Source: Tillandsia leiboldiana (taxonomy: Eukaryota > Streptophyta > Magnoliopsida > Poales > Bromeliaceae). Taken from it: a stretch of 64,000 nucleotides of DNA. The translations under genes were made by a program, and so were the position numbers. Below are positions 44,301-54,580 of the stretch, piece after piece (position 1 is the first letter of the stretch; every line of letters begins with the position of its first letter). The stretch is taken from positions 37,816,001-37,880,000 of the forward strand of contig CM055068.1 in NCBI GenBank assembly GCA_029204045.2. The letters run 5' to 3'. Below the pieces are notes generated by a model. That model did no database searches and had not been told where the DNA came from. It saw only the letters and a program-made list of their open reading frames with translations.

Positions 44301-46029
44301 ACCCGTGGCTGGCCTTGGGGTGCGGCGGCGGCGGCGGGGAGCAAAGCTCCATTTTGAGCTTAATGGCTCTAATGGTGAATTTCAACAGAGGTGCTTTGGA
44401 GCTTTACAACTTGGATGGAAGTATTCTTTGGGTCCACAAGAAGCTTCCCGACCACCATACCCCGGCCAGAGTTGGCCGGAGCGCCGGCGGCGACGTTGGG
44501 GTTCATTTTCGGGTCATCCATGGCCGGCCCTTATTCGGGCTGCATGGTAGCCATGCAAAAACATGGATGGGATCCTCTTGGTCCCAGCAATACTTCTGGG
44601 TTGATGGCCGGCGGCGGGGAAGCGCGCCGGCGCCGGAGCAAGAAGCTCGGCCGAAGTGCAAAACCCCGAAATCTAGGGTTTCGATCTGCGACTTCGTTAC
44701 TTGACCAAACTTCACCAATTTTGGTGGAGATGGTCACTGGCTCCTACAGTCCAAGCCCACCATTTTATTTTCCGATTTGGTTCACTGGTTGCGGAGTTCT
44801 CCCGAGGCGGAGCTAGGTTAGGTTTCCGGCGAGACTTTGCTCCCGCCGGCCAACCAGTGTGCATGGGGAGCTCGGGCTTGGCAGGGGAAAAGCTTAGGTC
44901 CTAACTAAGCTACTGCTATAGGTCAGGGGTGCAAACAACCATTGGTTTAAGATCCTTACCTTGGCCGGAGTTGTGGAAGATGGAGGAAGCCGGTTCTCAC
45001 TTCCTCTTCTTCGCGCGGCCACAGCAGGTATCCAAAATGGTTCACAGGCACAGGGAACACCCCAGAGCACTCCAGATCCAATCCTTGAAGAAGTTTGGTC
45101 CAAGCTTCCTCTCTCTCTCTTTCTCTCGGGTTAGATCTCAAGGGGTGGATGTCTTCCGCCTCACACACTCCGGGCTGGACTGGGGTGATGCAGAGGAGTC
45201 TTGGGTGATGCTTTGAATCCCCACAGACTCCTGGGACTTGCACCCATGAAGACCAAAGGCCAACTTGCATTTATTGCAATGATTCTTTGCAAAATATCTT
45301 TAACCCGGTTCACACTTGATCCCCAAACCCTAGCAGGCTATGGGTAGGTTACAAATGCACCCAGCACCCTTAGGAATTAACCCCATTAACATTGGTACAT
45401 AAAATATATAGGTTATTAGAAAAATATTGCTTTTTTGGCACTTTTCACGCATTTCGAGGAAATCCGCTCGACGAATTGCGAAACAGACTTCGCCACGACG
45501 TCCGGCTCGTCGAGACCTGTCAAGTAGCATATTTGTTTGTTTAGTTTGGTGCTCGGATAAAATCTCGGGCCATCTAGTTCTTGTAGGTTGCAATCCGACA
45601 CACGCACTTCGATGCACCCGGATCGCCAAACGCGAAATCCGTCAGTGCCATTGCGCTCAGAACGTCGAAATTAGCTAGGTTCGACTACTCATACCCCTAT
45701 ATTAGGATTTTAAATAGTAATTCGGCTAATGATCAATCGAGTGGGGTCAAAATTCGAGAGTTACTATTCACTTTAAGTCGCGGGGCCCGCTTTTTGATTT
45801 CTGATTTCTGGAAGATCCGACCGTCGGATCGAAAACATATGAATATGAAACTTTTATGTTTCGACGAGACGATCGCAATGGTGATCTTGGATTTTCCAGA
45901 TCAGACCCCGATCAAAAGTCGACATTTCTGGACCACTATTGACCCACTAATTGCCCATTTTTGCTATTTAAATAATTCTGAAAATTATTTTAAACTTAAT
46001 TTTGGATTTTAAAAATTATGGTTACTACA
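41345..46029 (-). repeat. 3' LTR of the giant-LTR element, 4685 bp
   Basis: The minus strand reads TGTAGTAACCATAATTTTTA...GGGGCGTGACA. Contains an internal duplication with a 320-bp period (ACCTCGCA(G/A)AGC at 42631 and 42951), a T-run at about 41379-41400 and CT-rich DNA at about 45108. Frames such as 44203-44550 also occur in the other LTR, which is expected of duplicated LTRs and is not coding evidence. No gene is seen. Confidence 0.93.
42540..43130. repeat. Diverged tandem duplication, period 320 bp
   Basis: AACCTCGCA...TTGTCCTATCAAACAAGAAC...GCGACCCT occurs at 42630 and 42950 with matching flanks. The same duplication is present in the other LTR copy (about 59245 and 59570). Confidence 0.7.
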
Positions 46030-46043
46030 TCACCCACCACTTA
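46030..46043 (-). other. Polypurine-like tract of the giant-LTR element
   Basis: The minus strand reads TAAGTGGTGGGTGA directly before TGTAGTAACC. It is weaker than the GTGGGGGAGGA tract of the nested element. Confidence 0.65.
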
Positions 46044-46703
46044 TAAGAAGTTTCGTCCCCGAAACTTATCTAAAGCACTATTAAGCCTTTAACGGGTTTG
46101 CAATTGACAATCAGTCACAAAGCGTCGTTAATTCTTAGGCTACTCATTTAGACCCAATCTGAATATTCCCCATTACAGGGCAGAGTATTTCTCAGTTCTT
46201 TTGAAAGTACGTTGTCGGCCGCCCAACGTTCTCACCAAAAGAAAGGCGAAATACCATAGATCTGTCGCCAACAACTAGTTGAGGACACAACTCACATATG
46301 AAGGTACATCACATACCTCCCTACACAGTCTCTATACCGATGATATAACCCTTACCAAAGGTTACTACCATCACGAGGTCATGAATGCCATCCCGACAAC
46401 AAGAATTCAGCATTATATTCCAACGTTTTCCAAAACTTTAAATCCAATAATTACTTCAAGAACCGGGGCCACTCTTTTCCCCACATATACTATAATTGAT
46501 CTGAGCCCTCTGGCTCCACTGAAACTTCAAGCCCACGGTCGAAACCACGACTGTGGTTAACCTTGCACTAACAATAATTCCCAAAACACGAACACGAACC
46601 AGACCTAAAGTCCAAATTACTATGCCACAACCCAGCGCTCTCTCGTAGACACAAGTCATCCTAGGGTTCGTTCCTAACCAAACCTAGGCATCGTATTCCT
46701 ATT

Positions 46704-46715
46704 GCTCTGATACCA
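46704..46715 (-). other. Primer-binding site (initiator-Met tRNA) of the giant-LTR element
   Basis: The minus strand reads TGGTATCAGAGC, 7 bases inside the LTR end. Confidence 0.9.
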
Positions 46716-46722
46716 TCTAATC

Positions 46723-47222
46723 TGTCACGCCCCGAGTTCAAAAACCAGTGTATAAAATTTTTTTTTTTTAAAAAAAAAAAAAATCAGAGTTGCAAATCAA
46801 CCAGGGCAATGACAGACCGCCACATATATAGAAGAGTCCCAATCCCCTATGGAATTGAGCCTTTTCTATATATGCACGGCTAGCTTGGCAACAATCATCA
46901 GAGTACTAACTACGTACTACAAATAACAATAACAACAACAACAACAATGTTACAGATTTTTTTACAAATATATTACATCTGAATAACACTTTAATGAACT
47001 ATTTCTACATACACGGCTGGCCAAGGTCAATCTCTATCTCGGAATCTCACCAACACGTCCCGACATCCCAGCACTCGCTCGGCCTGAAAAACAGTCACCC
47101 GAGGGTGTGAGATACACCGGAGTGTATCCCAGTGGGCACAACGAGCCGAGAAATAGCAGATCGTACCTACTGGTATACAATACTAGAGGATAGTAATAAT
47201 CAGGGGTTAGAATAATCAGATA
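46723..47222 (-). repeat. 5' LTR of the giant-LTR element, inner part (500 bp)
   Basis: Homologous to 41345-41850. It is cut at 47222 by the Tekay-like insertion (TSD copy AGATA, 47218-47222). The oligo-T at 46760 has become a T12/A14 palindrome relative to the other LTR. Confidence 0.92.
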
Positions 47223-50200
47223 TGTGGTGACCCGGATCCTTGCAGGGCTTTTGCAGTGTGACCAGCAGCTTCTGGAAGCCTACGCGGCATGTCGGCGGTG
47301 TTCGTGCGCCAATTTGGACACAAGTGATGGACTCGGGGCTTAAATTGGATCACGCGGGTAACAGGAAGACCCCGTCGGATGTTTAGAGGTGTCTTCGCGC
47401 AAATTGGATATCAAATTTGGACTCGACGCGAAAAACGGATTAATTTTACCTTTCCGGGAGCCTTCGGAAAATTTTAGGATTGGAATTGGGCGAAACAGAC
47501 GCCGGATTTGGAATCAGCGCGCGAAAACGGTCAAGATGGACTATTTACTTGTATTTTTGGTGCTCGGGTACTGTTCACTGGCCGGAACAGTAACTCCGGC
47601 GATCGCCGGCGGCCGGCGGCGGCGGCGGGCAGCGCCGGCGGGAGGCGGCGCGGCCTCGGGCAGGCGGCACAGCGGCCGCACGCGGCGCGGGCAGGGCGCG
47701 GGCAGCGCGCGGCGGCCTCGGGCAGGCGCGCGGTCCACGGCCCGGGCGTGCACCGTGGCGGTGACACGTGGCGGATGGTGGTTGGGCGGCTCACAGCGCG
47801 CGGTCCACGGAGTTTCTCGGGTGCACGGTGGACCGACGGACACGTGGCGGCTGTTGATTGGTGCGGCGTTGTGCGCGCGGTCCACGCAATGGGTGGAGCA
47901 GGTGCCGTACGCGACGTGCGGGCTGGTGCGGCGTGCGCGGTGCACGGGCGGTGCACGGTGGTTGGGGCCACGTGGCGCTCTGCTAGTGGCGGGCGCACGT
48001 GCTCCGGGCGCAGCGAAAAATTTAGGGGACTTGTTGGGAATTTTTGCAAAAGACTTTTCTGGTTTTCCCTTAAGTTGCATCCCGAGGGCTCTTCAAGGGG
48101 GATTTTCGACCCCTTCGAGCTCTCAGCTCGAAGGGTGATGAGAAGGAGAAATCTTCTCCATGAAGTAAAGATTACACCCGCCAAGTTTCAGAATTTTAGA
48201 AGGCTCGAATCCCGAGGTTTTGGATTTTACGGCGCGGCACGACGTTGCATTTCCTGTGTTCTTCTTCGGCGCAGCAGCGGCGTTTTAGCTCCGCTGGTCT
48301 ACCCCGAGCTCTTTTTTCTGTGATTTTTGCGCCGTTGGCTTCACGACAGGTAGGGATTTATCTTTCATTTTTATTGCGCATTCTGATTTTAACTCCTTGG
48401 CATGCATCCCGAGGCATTAATGTGAACCCTTTTTCTGTGAGGATTGTGAGGACAGCATCGGAGTATTTTGGCCATATCTTCGCGCTCGAGTGTCAGACGA
48501 AGACGAGCTTATACAACTTTTTCATCTACGGATCACAAGGAACGCGCTCGTATTTTTCTTGGAATTTCTTGAGATTTATTTCGTGGTGAAAATCACTGTT
48601 TTCTCAGTGTACAGTGCGCAATCTTTTTCCACAGTTTGTTGTTTGGTTCACCACCTTGCCGAATTTATATCTTGTCTTACCGAACTCAGATTGGGACATG
48701 CAAGCTACCGTTGCGAAGCTATCGACGCGAGGATCGCTGTGGTATTTTTCTGGGAATTTTCTGGGCACTTTCTGCACGTGAAAATTTAGCAGTTTTGGGA
48801 CAGATATTGTATGTGATTATAAGAGCATTATTTGGGAGTCTAAGTGTGTTTAGTGGGTTTTGTATTGTACCAGGAGTGTTACGGGTGTGCTGAACTTGTT
48901 GGAGCAAGGGTTTGGAATTTCTGGTATTTTCAGCTGTACGGGACCGGACAGTTCGCACTTCAAGTGGGTGGTTGCTATATCCCTCTTTTCCGATACACCC
49001 ACTAGGAATATCAGAGAGAACCTCTTTATTGGACATATTGAATGACAATTTAATGGACATGCATCCTTAATTAATAAAATGGTGAGCCTATCATATGAAA
49101 AATGCTATAGTGGGAGTCTGACAGTCATTGGAACATATACATGCTTAGGGGAATATTATTGTCATTTAACTTAGCATGGGGGGATTTACTTTTATGTTGG
49201 GATATTATGATGTGTGTTGCGGGAGGACACCACTTGAGGATATTTTTGGACAGGCATAGGGGATGGTTTATATGAGGGTGATTAGCAGATTATGGACAGG
49301 TGTGGTCGGATTATGATTTTAGCATGATGATTATACCCAGGTGAAGCTATTAATTGTTACGCTGGTCGAACCACTATTTGTCACAAGTTTCTCCTATCTC
49401 TCTTGAGGACATAGGCTGGCTTATTTGGACATTTTGTAGGGCCATTTCTTGTCGCCACACTTTATGTGGGATTTGATTTAGAAGAAACATATTTCCTTCT
49501 TCACCCCCTATTCTTTAGTCAGGTGACTATGTGTTGCTCGGGTTGGAGCAGGGGATTGGCATTGTGTAGCCGGGGCTTAGATTTTAGCCTCTGGGGTATT
49601 ATGGTTACCGCGGATAGTAGGCGGGGGACCAGATGTCATATGTGGGACATGTTTGTGATCCTGGGTGTTGTTGTGAAACCCTACTTTTAATTACCCTCTA
49701 GGCATTGGAGTAGCTTCTATGATTAGAAGGCTGATTAGTAAATTGTGGGCTTTGGGCATGCATTTTAGACAGGCACAGGCTATCTTTTATTTACTACTCT
49801 TATACTTTTATCAGCATGCTTTAGCAAGGTAAAAACTTCTCGACTTCTCTTTTATATTATATCATCTTGGGACATTTGCATGCTTGTATGGTCACCTAGA
49901 TAGGCCATCTTTTTCTGCTACACTATCATGCTGGAACTGACATAGGAGAAACCATTTTTGTTATTCTTTTCTCCTTTCATTTGAGGCTCAGGGTATTTGC
50001 AGCTCGTGCGCGAGTAGGTGGATAGGATAGTGTAGTCAGGTTCTCGGTTTTGGGACAGGCAGGGTATTGCGGCAACCGCGGACATTGGGCGGTTGACCGG
50101 AGGTTTCTTATGCATCAGATTGGGTATCAGGTCTCTTGTGGATGGATTTCCCACGGTTTGTCTATCTTGCATCGGGTTGAGATCGGGTCTTTCTTTAGTG

Positions 50201-51130
50201 GATGGGTTTTCCCACTTTGATCATAGTCATGATCCAGTCCTGCTATTATGAGACAGTGGTTACAGAGATGCTTGTTACAGTGATACTTTACTCGTGTGGG
50301 TCGCTCCCCTCGAGTGCCACTCCGGAGTAGGCTTTCCACGGTGCAGAGCGCCGGGCACCATGCTGGGTTTTGAGTCCTTGGGACTCCTTTGCTTCGGTGT
50401 TATGCGTAGGCTGGCATATCCGTCGCGGCAGAGCAGGCAGTATCAGTGTTTACTGGTGGTCAGATTGGGTTATTCTGGCAGACATTTATTTTCGGATGCA
50501 TACATTTAGCTATTCTATTAGCTCGGCATTTTAGAGGCATTCTAGTGGTAGCTTTTCATCAGGAGTCTCATTCTTTTTGCATACCGCCTTTGTTTTCCTT
50601 TGCCTCTGGTTGACCTAGTGGGCGTGTCAGAGTTTGAGGTTTTACCCACTAGGGGAGGCTACTGGTTTACTAGTAGTTCTCACCCCCATTCTTCTTTCCT
50701 TTTTTTCTTCTCCCTTGTTTTGCAGAGTCTTCTGCGGGTGCTACTGGACTTTCAGTGGCGGGTCGAGGAGAGAGGACGGCTGAGTAGATAGATCTCGAGG
50801 CAGGATGAGCATGTTAGCTGGACTATTGGGGTACCCAGGTTTTCCTCAGACGGTTGTACTTTCACTTTTGGGACTGGCTTTTGCCAGCAGGTTGTATTTA
50901 TTATTTGTGAGCTGGGAGAGACTGATGTATAATTTATACTGATGTATTGTATTTTATTTCCAGCTTCAGTCTGAGATGTATTAGTTTTAGTTCAGCTCTG
51001 TTTTTATTGCTCTTTTATTATATCTTTTATATCTGAGCAGGTTGTTGGCGCTTCGTGTACACGGGAAATACCGTGTGCACGGCGGATCTGTGGACGGGCC
51101 CGGGTTCTGGTTTACACCCGGGGCGTGACT
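47223..51130 (+). repeat. 5' LTR of the Tekay-like element, 3908 bp
   Basis: Starts TGTGGTGACCCGG and ends GGGGCGTGACT; the last base is T where the 3' LTR has A. U3 is GC-rich with ERSE-like modules (47767-47989) and an inverted repeat GTACTGTTCACTGGCCGGAACAGTA at about 47569. The long frames at 47389-48323 recur in the 3' LTR only because LTRs are duplicates. No gene is seen. Confidence 0.93.
47767..47989. promoter_or_regulatory. ERSE-like modules in U3 (CGTGG-N9-ATTGG, reverse orientation)
   Basis: CGTGG-N9-ATTGG at 47843-47861 (exact reverse complement of CCAAT-N9-CCACG), CGTGG-N9-GTTGG at 47767-47785 and a degenerate CGTGG-N9-AGTGG at 47971-47989. All have spacing nine, and each CGTGG is part of ACACGTGG or CCACGTGG. 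Relative to the element's own strand they have the same orientation as in the LTRs at 1095 and 7478. Confidence 0.55.
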
Positions 51131-51138
51131 GATTAAGT

Positions 51139-51150
51139 TGGTATCAGAGC
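51139..51150 (+). other. Primer-binding site (initiator-Met tRNA)
   Basis: TGGTATCAGAGC, 8 bases after the 5' LTR. Confidence 0.9.
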
Positions 51151-51479
51151 TTAGGGATAGGTCGGTTGGGACTTAGGAAACCCTAGGCTTATGGCGGACC
51201 CTAGGATGTTAGGGCGTGAGAGACGCGACATTTTGCAGAAGTCGGTGATTTGGTTTTGACTCTTCCTGTGAGTGAAGAGGGATCGACATACCCTATTTTT
51301 GTGGGACAGTTATGTTGGCTGCAGACAACATAAAGTTGCAAAAATAGGAGGATGTCTTTGACTTTCGCTAGATTGGGTCGAGTGTTTGGGATGTGTTGAT
51401 TTGCGGTTTGTCATGGCGAGCGGTGTCTCCCCGACGTTGGGCCCTGACCCGGGTGCACTTTGGTGCAGTAGTTGGGTCT

Positions 51480-51950
51480 GAGCTAGTTGTTTCAGGCCGG
51501 ATACCAATTTGGAGTCAGAGAGCTCCGGACCCTGATGACAGGATTGTCAGAGGCCTATCAGCGGCAGAGTGAACGAGCATATGGTTTTGTGACACAGTTG
51601 TCAGAGCGGCAGGCAGCTCGACAGTGCTTCCTTCTGAGACCACCCGATTGCAGCATCCTCAAGGGCGGGGATTTCTGTGGTATTGATGGAGTGAGTAGCC
51701 CTTCGTGCCGATGTTTAGTGACGAGGCGCCGAGGCAGGGTGGATAGTTGACAGCTGATGAGCTATGGGACACCATTGATCAGTTGAGCCAGTTTCGGCAG
51801 ATAAACCATCCCGATTCATAGGATTAAGTTTGGAGCCTCTTGGGGTAGAATCGTGGCTGGTAGAGATGGAGAGACTACTTGACAGCCTCCTTGTGTTAAA
51901 GGGTTTACGCAGTTGTCAAACTGCGCGCTCTATGATTTGGGGGACATGCG
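51480..51950 (+). pseudogene. gag: Decayed gypsy gag
   Basis: Pieces in several frames line up with the gag at 1-794: RELRTLMTGLSEAYQRQSER, then LTADELWDTIDQLSQFRQI, then LEPLGVESWLVEMERLLDSL. Stops and frameshifts separate them. The ATG-initiated frame at 51487-51750 covers only the first piece. Confidence 0.65.
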
Positions 51951-52431
51951 CATAGGATATGCGTGACTGTGAGTGGACTGCGTCAGGATACCTTTCAGGT
52001 TATTTGATTTCCCCCGTTTTGGATTTTGGATGCCTCGATGGAGTAGGCATTGTGTATGGAGCATAGTGTTACAGTTCCTTTGGATAGGGGTCTGCCGCCA
52101 GAGGCGAGTCTTGGATTTAGGCGCTTGGTGCTAGGTGTTGGAGGATAGATCGGCCGGCAGAGACATTCTCATTTTCCCTTCCGGGATGGTGGATATCCTT
52201 GTGGATGGATTATGTAAAGCTTACCCCAGGGGGATGTTACCCTGTGTGTTTGATAACTGGCATGTTTGGGGGTGCATTATATGTGTTTGAGGGGTGAGCT
52301 TAGTAAGGATAATTGTATAAGAAATTACATGAATCATTTGTGCTTGGTCGTGTGACGATGATATTAAGGTGGATTTCTGAGACGTCAGGGGTTGGGTAGA
52401 CCCCGATGACAGCAACAGCCTTTTTTTTTTT

Positions 52432-52457
52432 ATCAGAGTGGCGCAGCGGTAGCGTGG
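52432..52457 (+). other. 26-bp match to the 5' end of initiator-Met tRNA
   Basis: Begins ATCAGAGTGGCGCAGCGG and continues for 26 bp with one mismatch to the plant initiator-Met tRNA 5' end as I know it, including an A-box-like TGGCGCAGCGG. It directly follows a run of T (52421-52431). A B-box-like GTTCGGCACC is at 52481-52490, but the rest of the tRNA is absent. It may be a tRNA-derived SINE head or a captured tRNA fragment. Confidence 0.5.
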
Positions 52458-53377
52458 ATTGGCTGTCTGCGAGAGACCACGTTCGGCACCTCCATGTGAG
52501 CATGGACAGAGGTCGTGCTCCCCTTTGTGATTGGTCTAGATATTTTGGCAGGCTGAGCGACGACCACTTGCATCGAGCGGATGAATCTGTGCTGCCTGGT
52601 TGGAGGGCGCCACGGTAGTGGATTGAGTTGTCGCAGGTATGATTTCATCACAGCAGTCGGAGCTAGAGCATGTTGCATTCCTGCATGGACTAGAGGTAGA
52701 GTCGTTACCACATGCACTTGAGGTACAGGTTACGGTTGGCATTGTGTAGGTGGGGGAGGCTTGTGGATTATGTCCAGTGCAGTAGAGGCCGTGAGTTATG
52801 CCGGCAGACATATTGGTATTTGTGGCAGCTTGGTGTTTGACCCAGTGCTTGGGATTGGTTGGCGTAGTGCCACAGGATGTTTGACTGCTGAGATAAAGGA
52901 CTTTGATTCTCTCCAAAGCGGATAATGGAAGGCATTTTGTTGTTGAGACTGTTTGAGCACCCCAGTTACGGCGACAGAGTGAGAGGTGCCTACGGCGGCA
53001 GCGGGACTTAAGGATACCCCTATTGCTCGTGAGATCCCGGGTGTGAGTCCATTTGAGCCGATGATTATGCCGCCGGAAGGGAGATTAAGAGTGTGATTAA
53101 CGTGGTTTTGGAAACCTCGCGAACTTCATAGCACCTCGTTGGATATCGCCTTTAGAGCTGCGAGAGTTGATGTCTTAGGTACGTGGATTTGATGGATGGA
53201 GGGTCTGTTTGACCTAGTGTCACGTCGTTGATACACGACGGTGAGAGCCCTTTGTGATTGGAGCCCAGTCAGGTCCAGGTATTATTTAGGGCCTTTTGAT
53301 GGAGTTCTGCCCCGGCAGTCGGTCGATTGTGATGCCTGCACCAGTTTGGATTTTCAGTTGAGTGTTTCGCCAAGATG

Positions 53378-53700
53378 GCGTTCAAGAGACGCTAGGGGCA
53401 TTACGAGTACAGTGAAGCCAATGGAATGACTAATGCCTTGTTGCCTTTAAGATTGAGGAATTCTGTATTCCAGCGGGACTTGAACGGATTGATAGCGGCA
53501 TTCTCTAGGGATATTTTGGTTTTATCCCCTCCCCGAATGATTTAGAGCTTGTGAAGCTTGGTGGATGCTGTGGTAAAGTCTGTGAGGAAGAAGCTGTATG
53601 CCAAGTCGTTGTGGTACAAGTTTTAGCTTCGAGAGCATATCTTCCTGGATTACTTATTTTAGCCATAGGGGCGGCTGTGGAAATCCGGCCAAAATGGATG
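53378..53700 (+). pseudogene. pol: Decayed gypsy reverse transcriptase
   Basis: AFKRR-stop-GHYEYSEANGMTNALL matches the gypsy RT signature (K-T-A-F-x-T-R-Y-G-H-Y-E-F ... L-T-N-A-P). It is followed by a degraded FIDDIL-like stretch (FSRDILVLSP) and KLYAKSLWYKF-stop-LREH. There are several stops and one shift. It cannot encode an active enzyme. Confidence 0.7.
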
Positions 53701-54379
53701 CTATTTAAGACTGGCCGAGACCGACGGTTATTGTTGGGGTGAGGAGCTTTTGGACCGGATAGTGCCAGCTGAGCTTGACGAGCGGATGATGAGATTGGTA
53801 CCAGCACCGATTTTAACCTAGTCAGTAGTGGGAGATGGGTTTGTGAGTTATAGTGATACCTCCCACTGTGGCTGTAGGGCTACCATTGAATTTTGTTGAG
53901 CATCCAGTATCACCCCGACTGAGCCACTGTGGTGGCGGATACCTGGAGCAGAAGGGCTTTTGAGAGTTAAGTTTGACGGTTCCATAGCTGGCGCTGTGTG
54001 AGGCCATTCTGGTGTTCAGTGTTTGAGTTTGTGTCCCAGAAGATCCCTTTTGATGAGAGGCCGCGGCTGAGCAATCCACTTGGATGGTTGAGTTTTGAGG
54101 GCGACCGAGTGTGAGCCCCTACTTGTTAGGGCCCCTTTTCTGTGCTGGTGTTTTTGTGGATGTGTCTCGGATCACTTTGGTTGTGTTGGCTCTTGGGAGT
54201 GATTTTAGAGCGTGTTGCTCGGGCTGTTCGTTCCTTTCCCCCAATCTTTTGTTGGAGTTTTGAGGTTTTTCTGCGTCTCAGCTCTGGAGGGTTATGCTTT
54301 GGACCCCTCGCCCGTGACTGACTCGTTCCTTTTGAGGTCTGTGAGAGTTTGGGGTACGAGGGACGTCCGTTGCGAATTC

Positions 54380-54485
54380 CGGCTCGTGAAGTGAGGGAAT
54401 TGCGCAATCGGGCTTTGCCGTTCTGGTTATTGTTGATGTTGTTGCTGAGGAGGAATCACGGGGAGTGATAGGTGACTTGGAAGCT
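54380..54485 (+). pseudogene. pol: Decayed integrase C-terminal / chromodomain-like remnant
   Basis: AREVRELRNRALPFW...LLRRNHGE...VTWK matches the usual chromovirus end of pol (R-x-V-R-x-L-R-x-(K/R)-x-I-P-x-V-K-V-x-W-R-N-H-x-x-E-x-A-T-W-E) with stops. It is the only evidence for the Tekay/Del assignment besides LTR length. Confidence 0.55.
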
Positions 54486-54570
54486 GGAGACGGCGGTGTT
54501 GAGTTTTGACCCCTGGTTTCTGAGACTCCTTGGGAGTTGCTTTAGTTTCGAGGACGAAACTTTCTTTTAG

Positions 54571-54580
54571 TGGGGGAGGA
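54571..54580 (+). other. Polypurine tract of the Tekay-like element
   Basis: TGGGGGAGGA immediately before the 3' LTR start TGTGGTGACC. Confidence 0.88.

Larger units (their letters stand above)
46030..46722 (-). other. Minimal internal region of the giant-LTR element, non-coding
   Basis: 693 bp between the two LTRs. Read on the minus strand it holds the primer site and a leader-like start (CCTAGGTTTGGTTAGG...). It ends with GTTTCGGGGACGAAACTTC and a G-rich tract before the LTR. The frames at 46279-46560 and 46456-46659 have no recognisable domain. It should also hold packaging and dimerisation signals, which I cannot identify by eye. Confidence 0.85.

Noticed and set aside
44203..45216. Cluster of frames mirrored at 60819-61832
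   Set aside because: Both copies are LTRs of the same element. Duplication is structural and the frames have no recognisable domain.
46279..46560. 93-codon frame in the minimal internal region
   Set aside because: Considered as a possible residual gag. It is on the strand opposite to the element and has no gag motif.
47389..48323. Frames of 249 and 271 codons, repeated almost unchanged at 54747-55681
   Set aside because: Repetition is explained by the two LTRs of one element. The related LTR at 7478-11129 does not keep the frames, so there is no sign of protein selection.
52432..52510. Possible tRNA gene
   Set aside because: Only the 5' 26 bases match initiator-Met tRNA. The anticodon arm, T arm and 3' acceptor side are absent, so it is listed only as a fragment.
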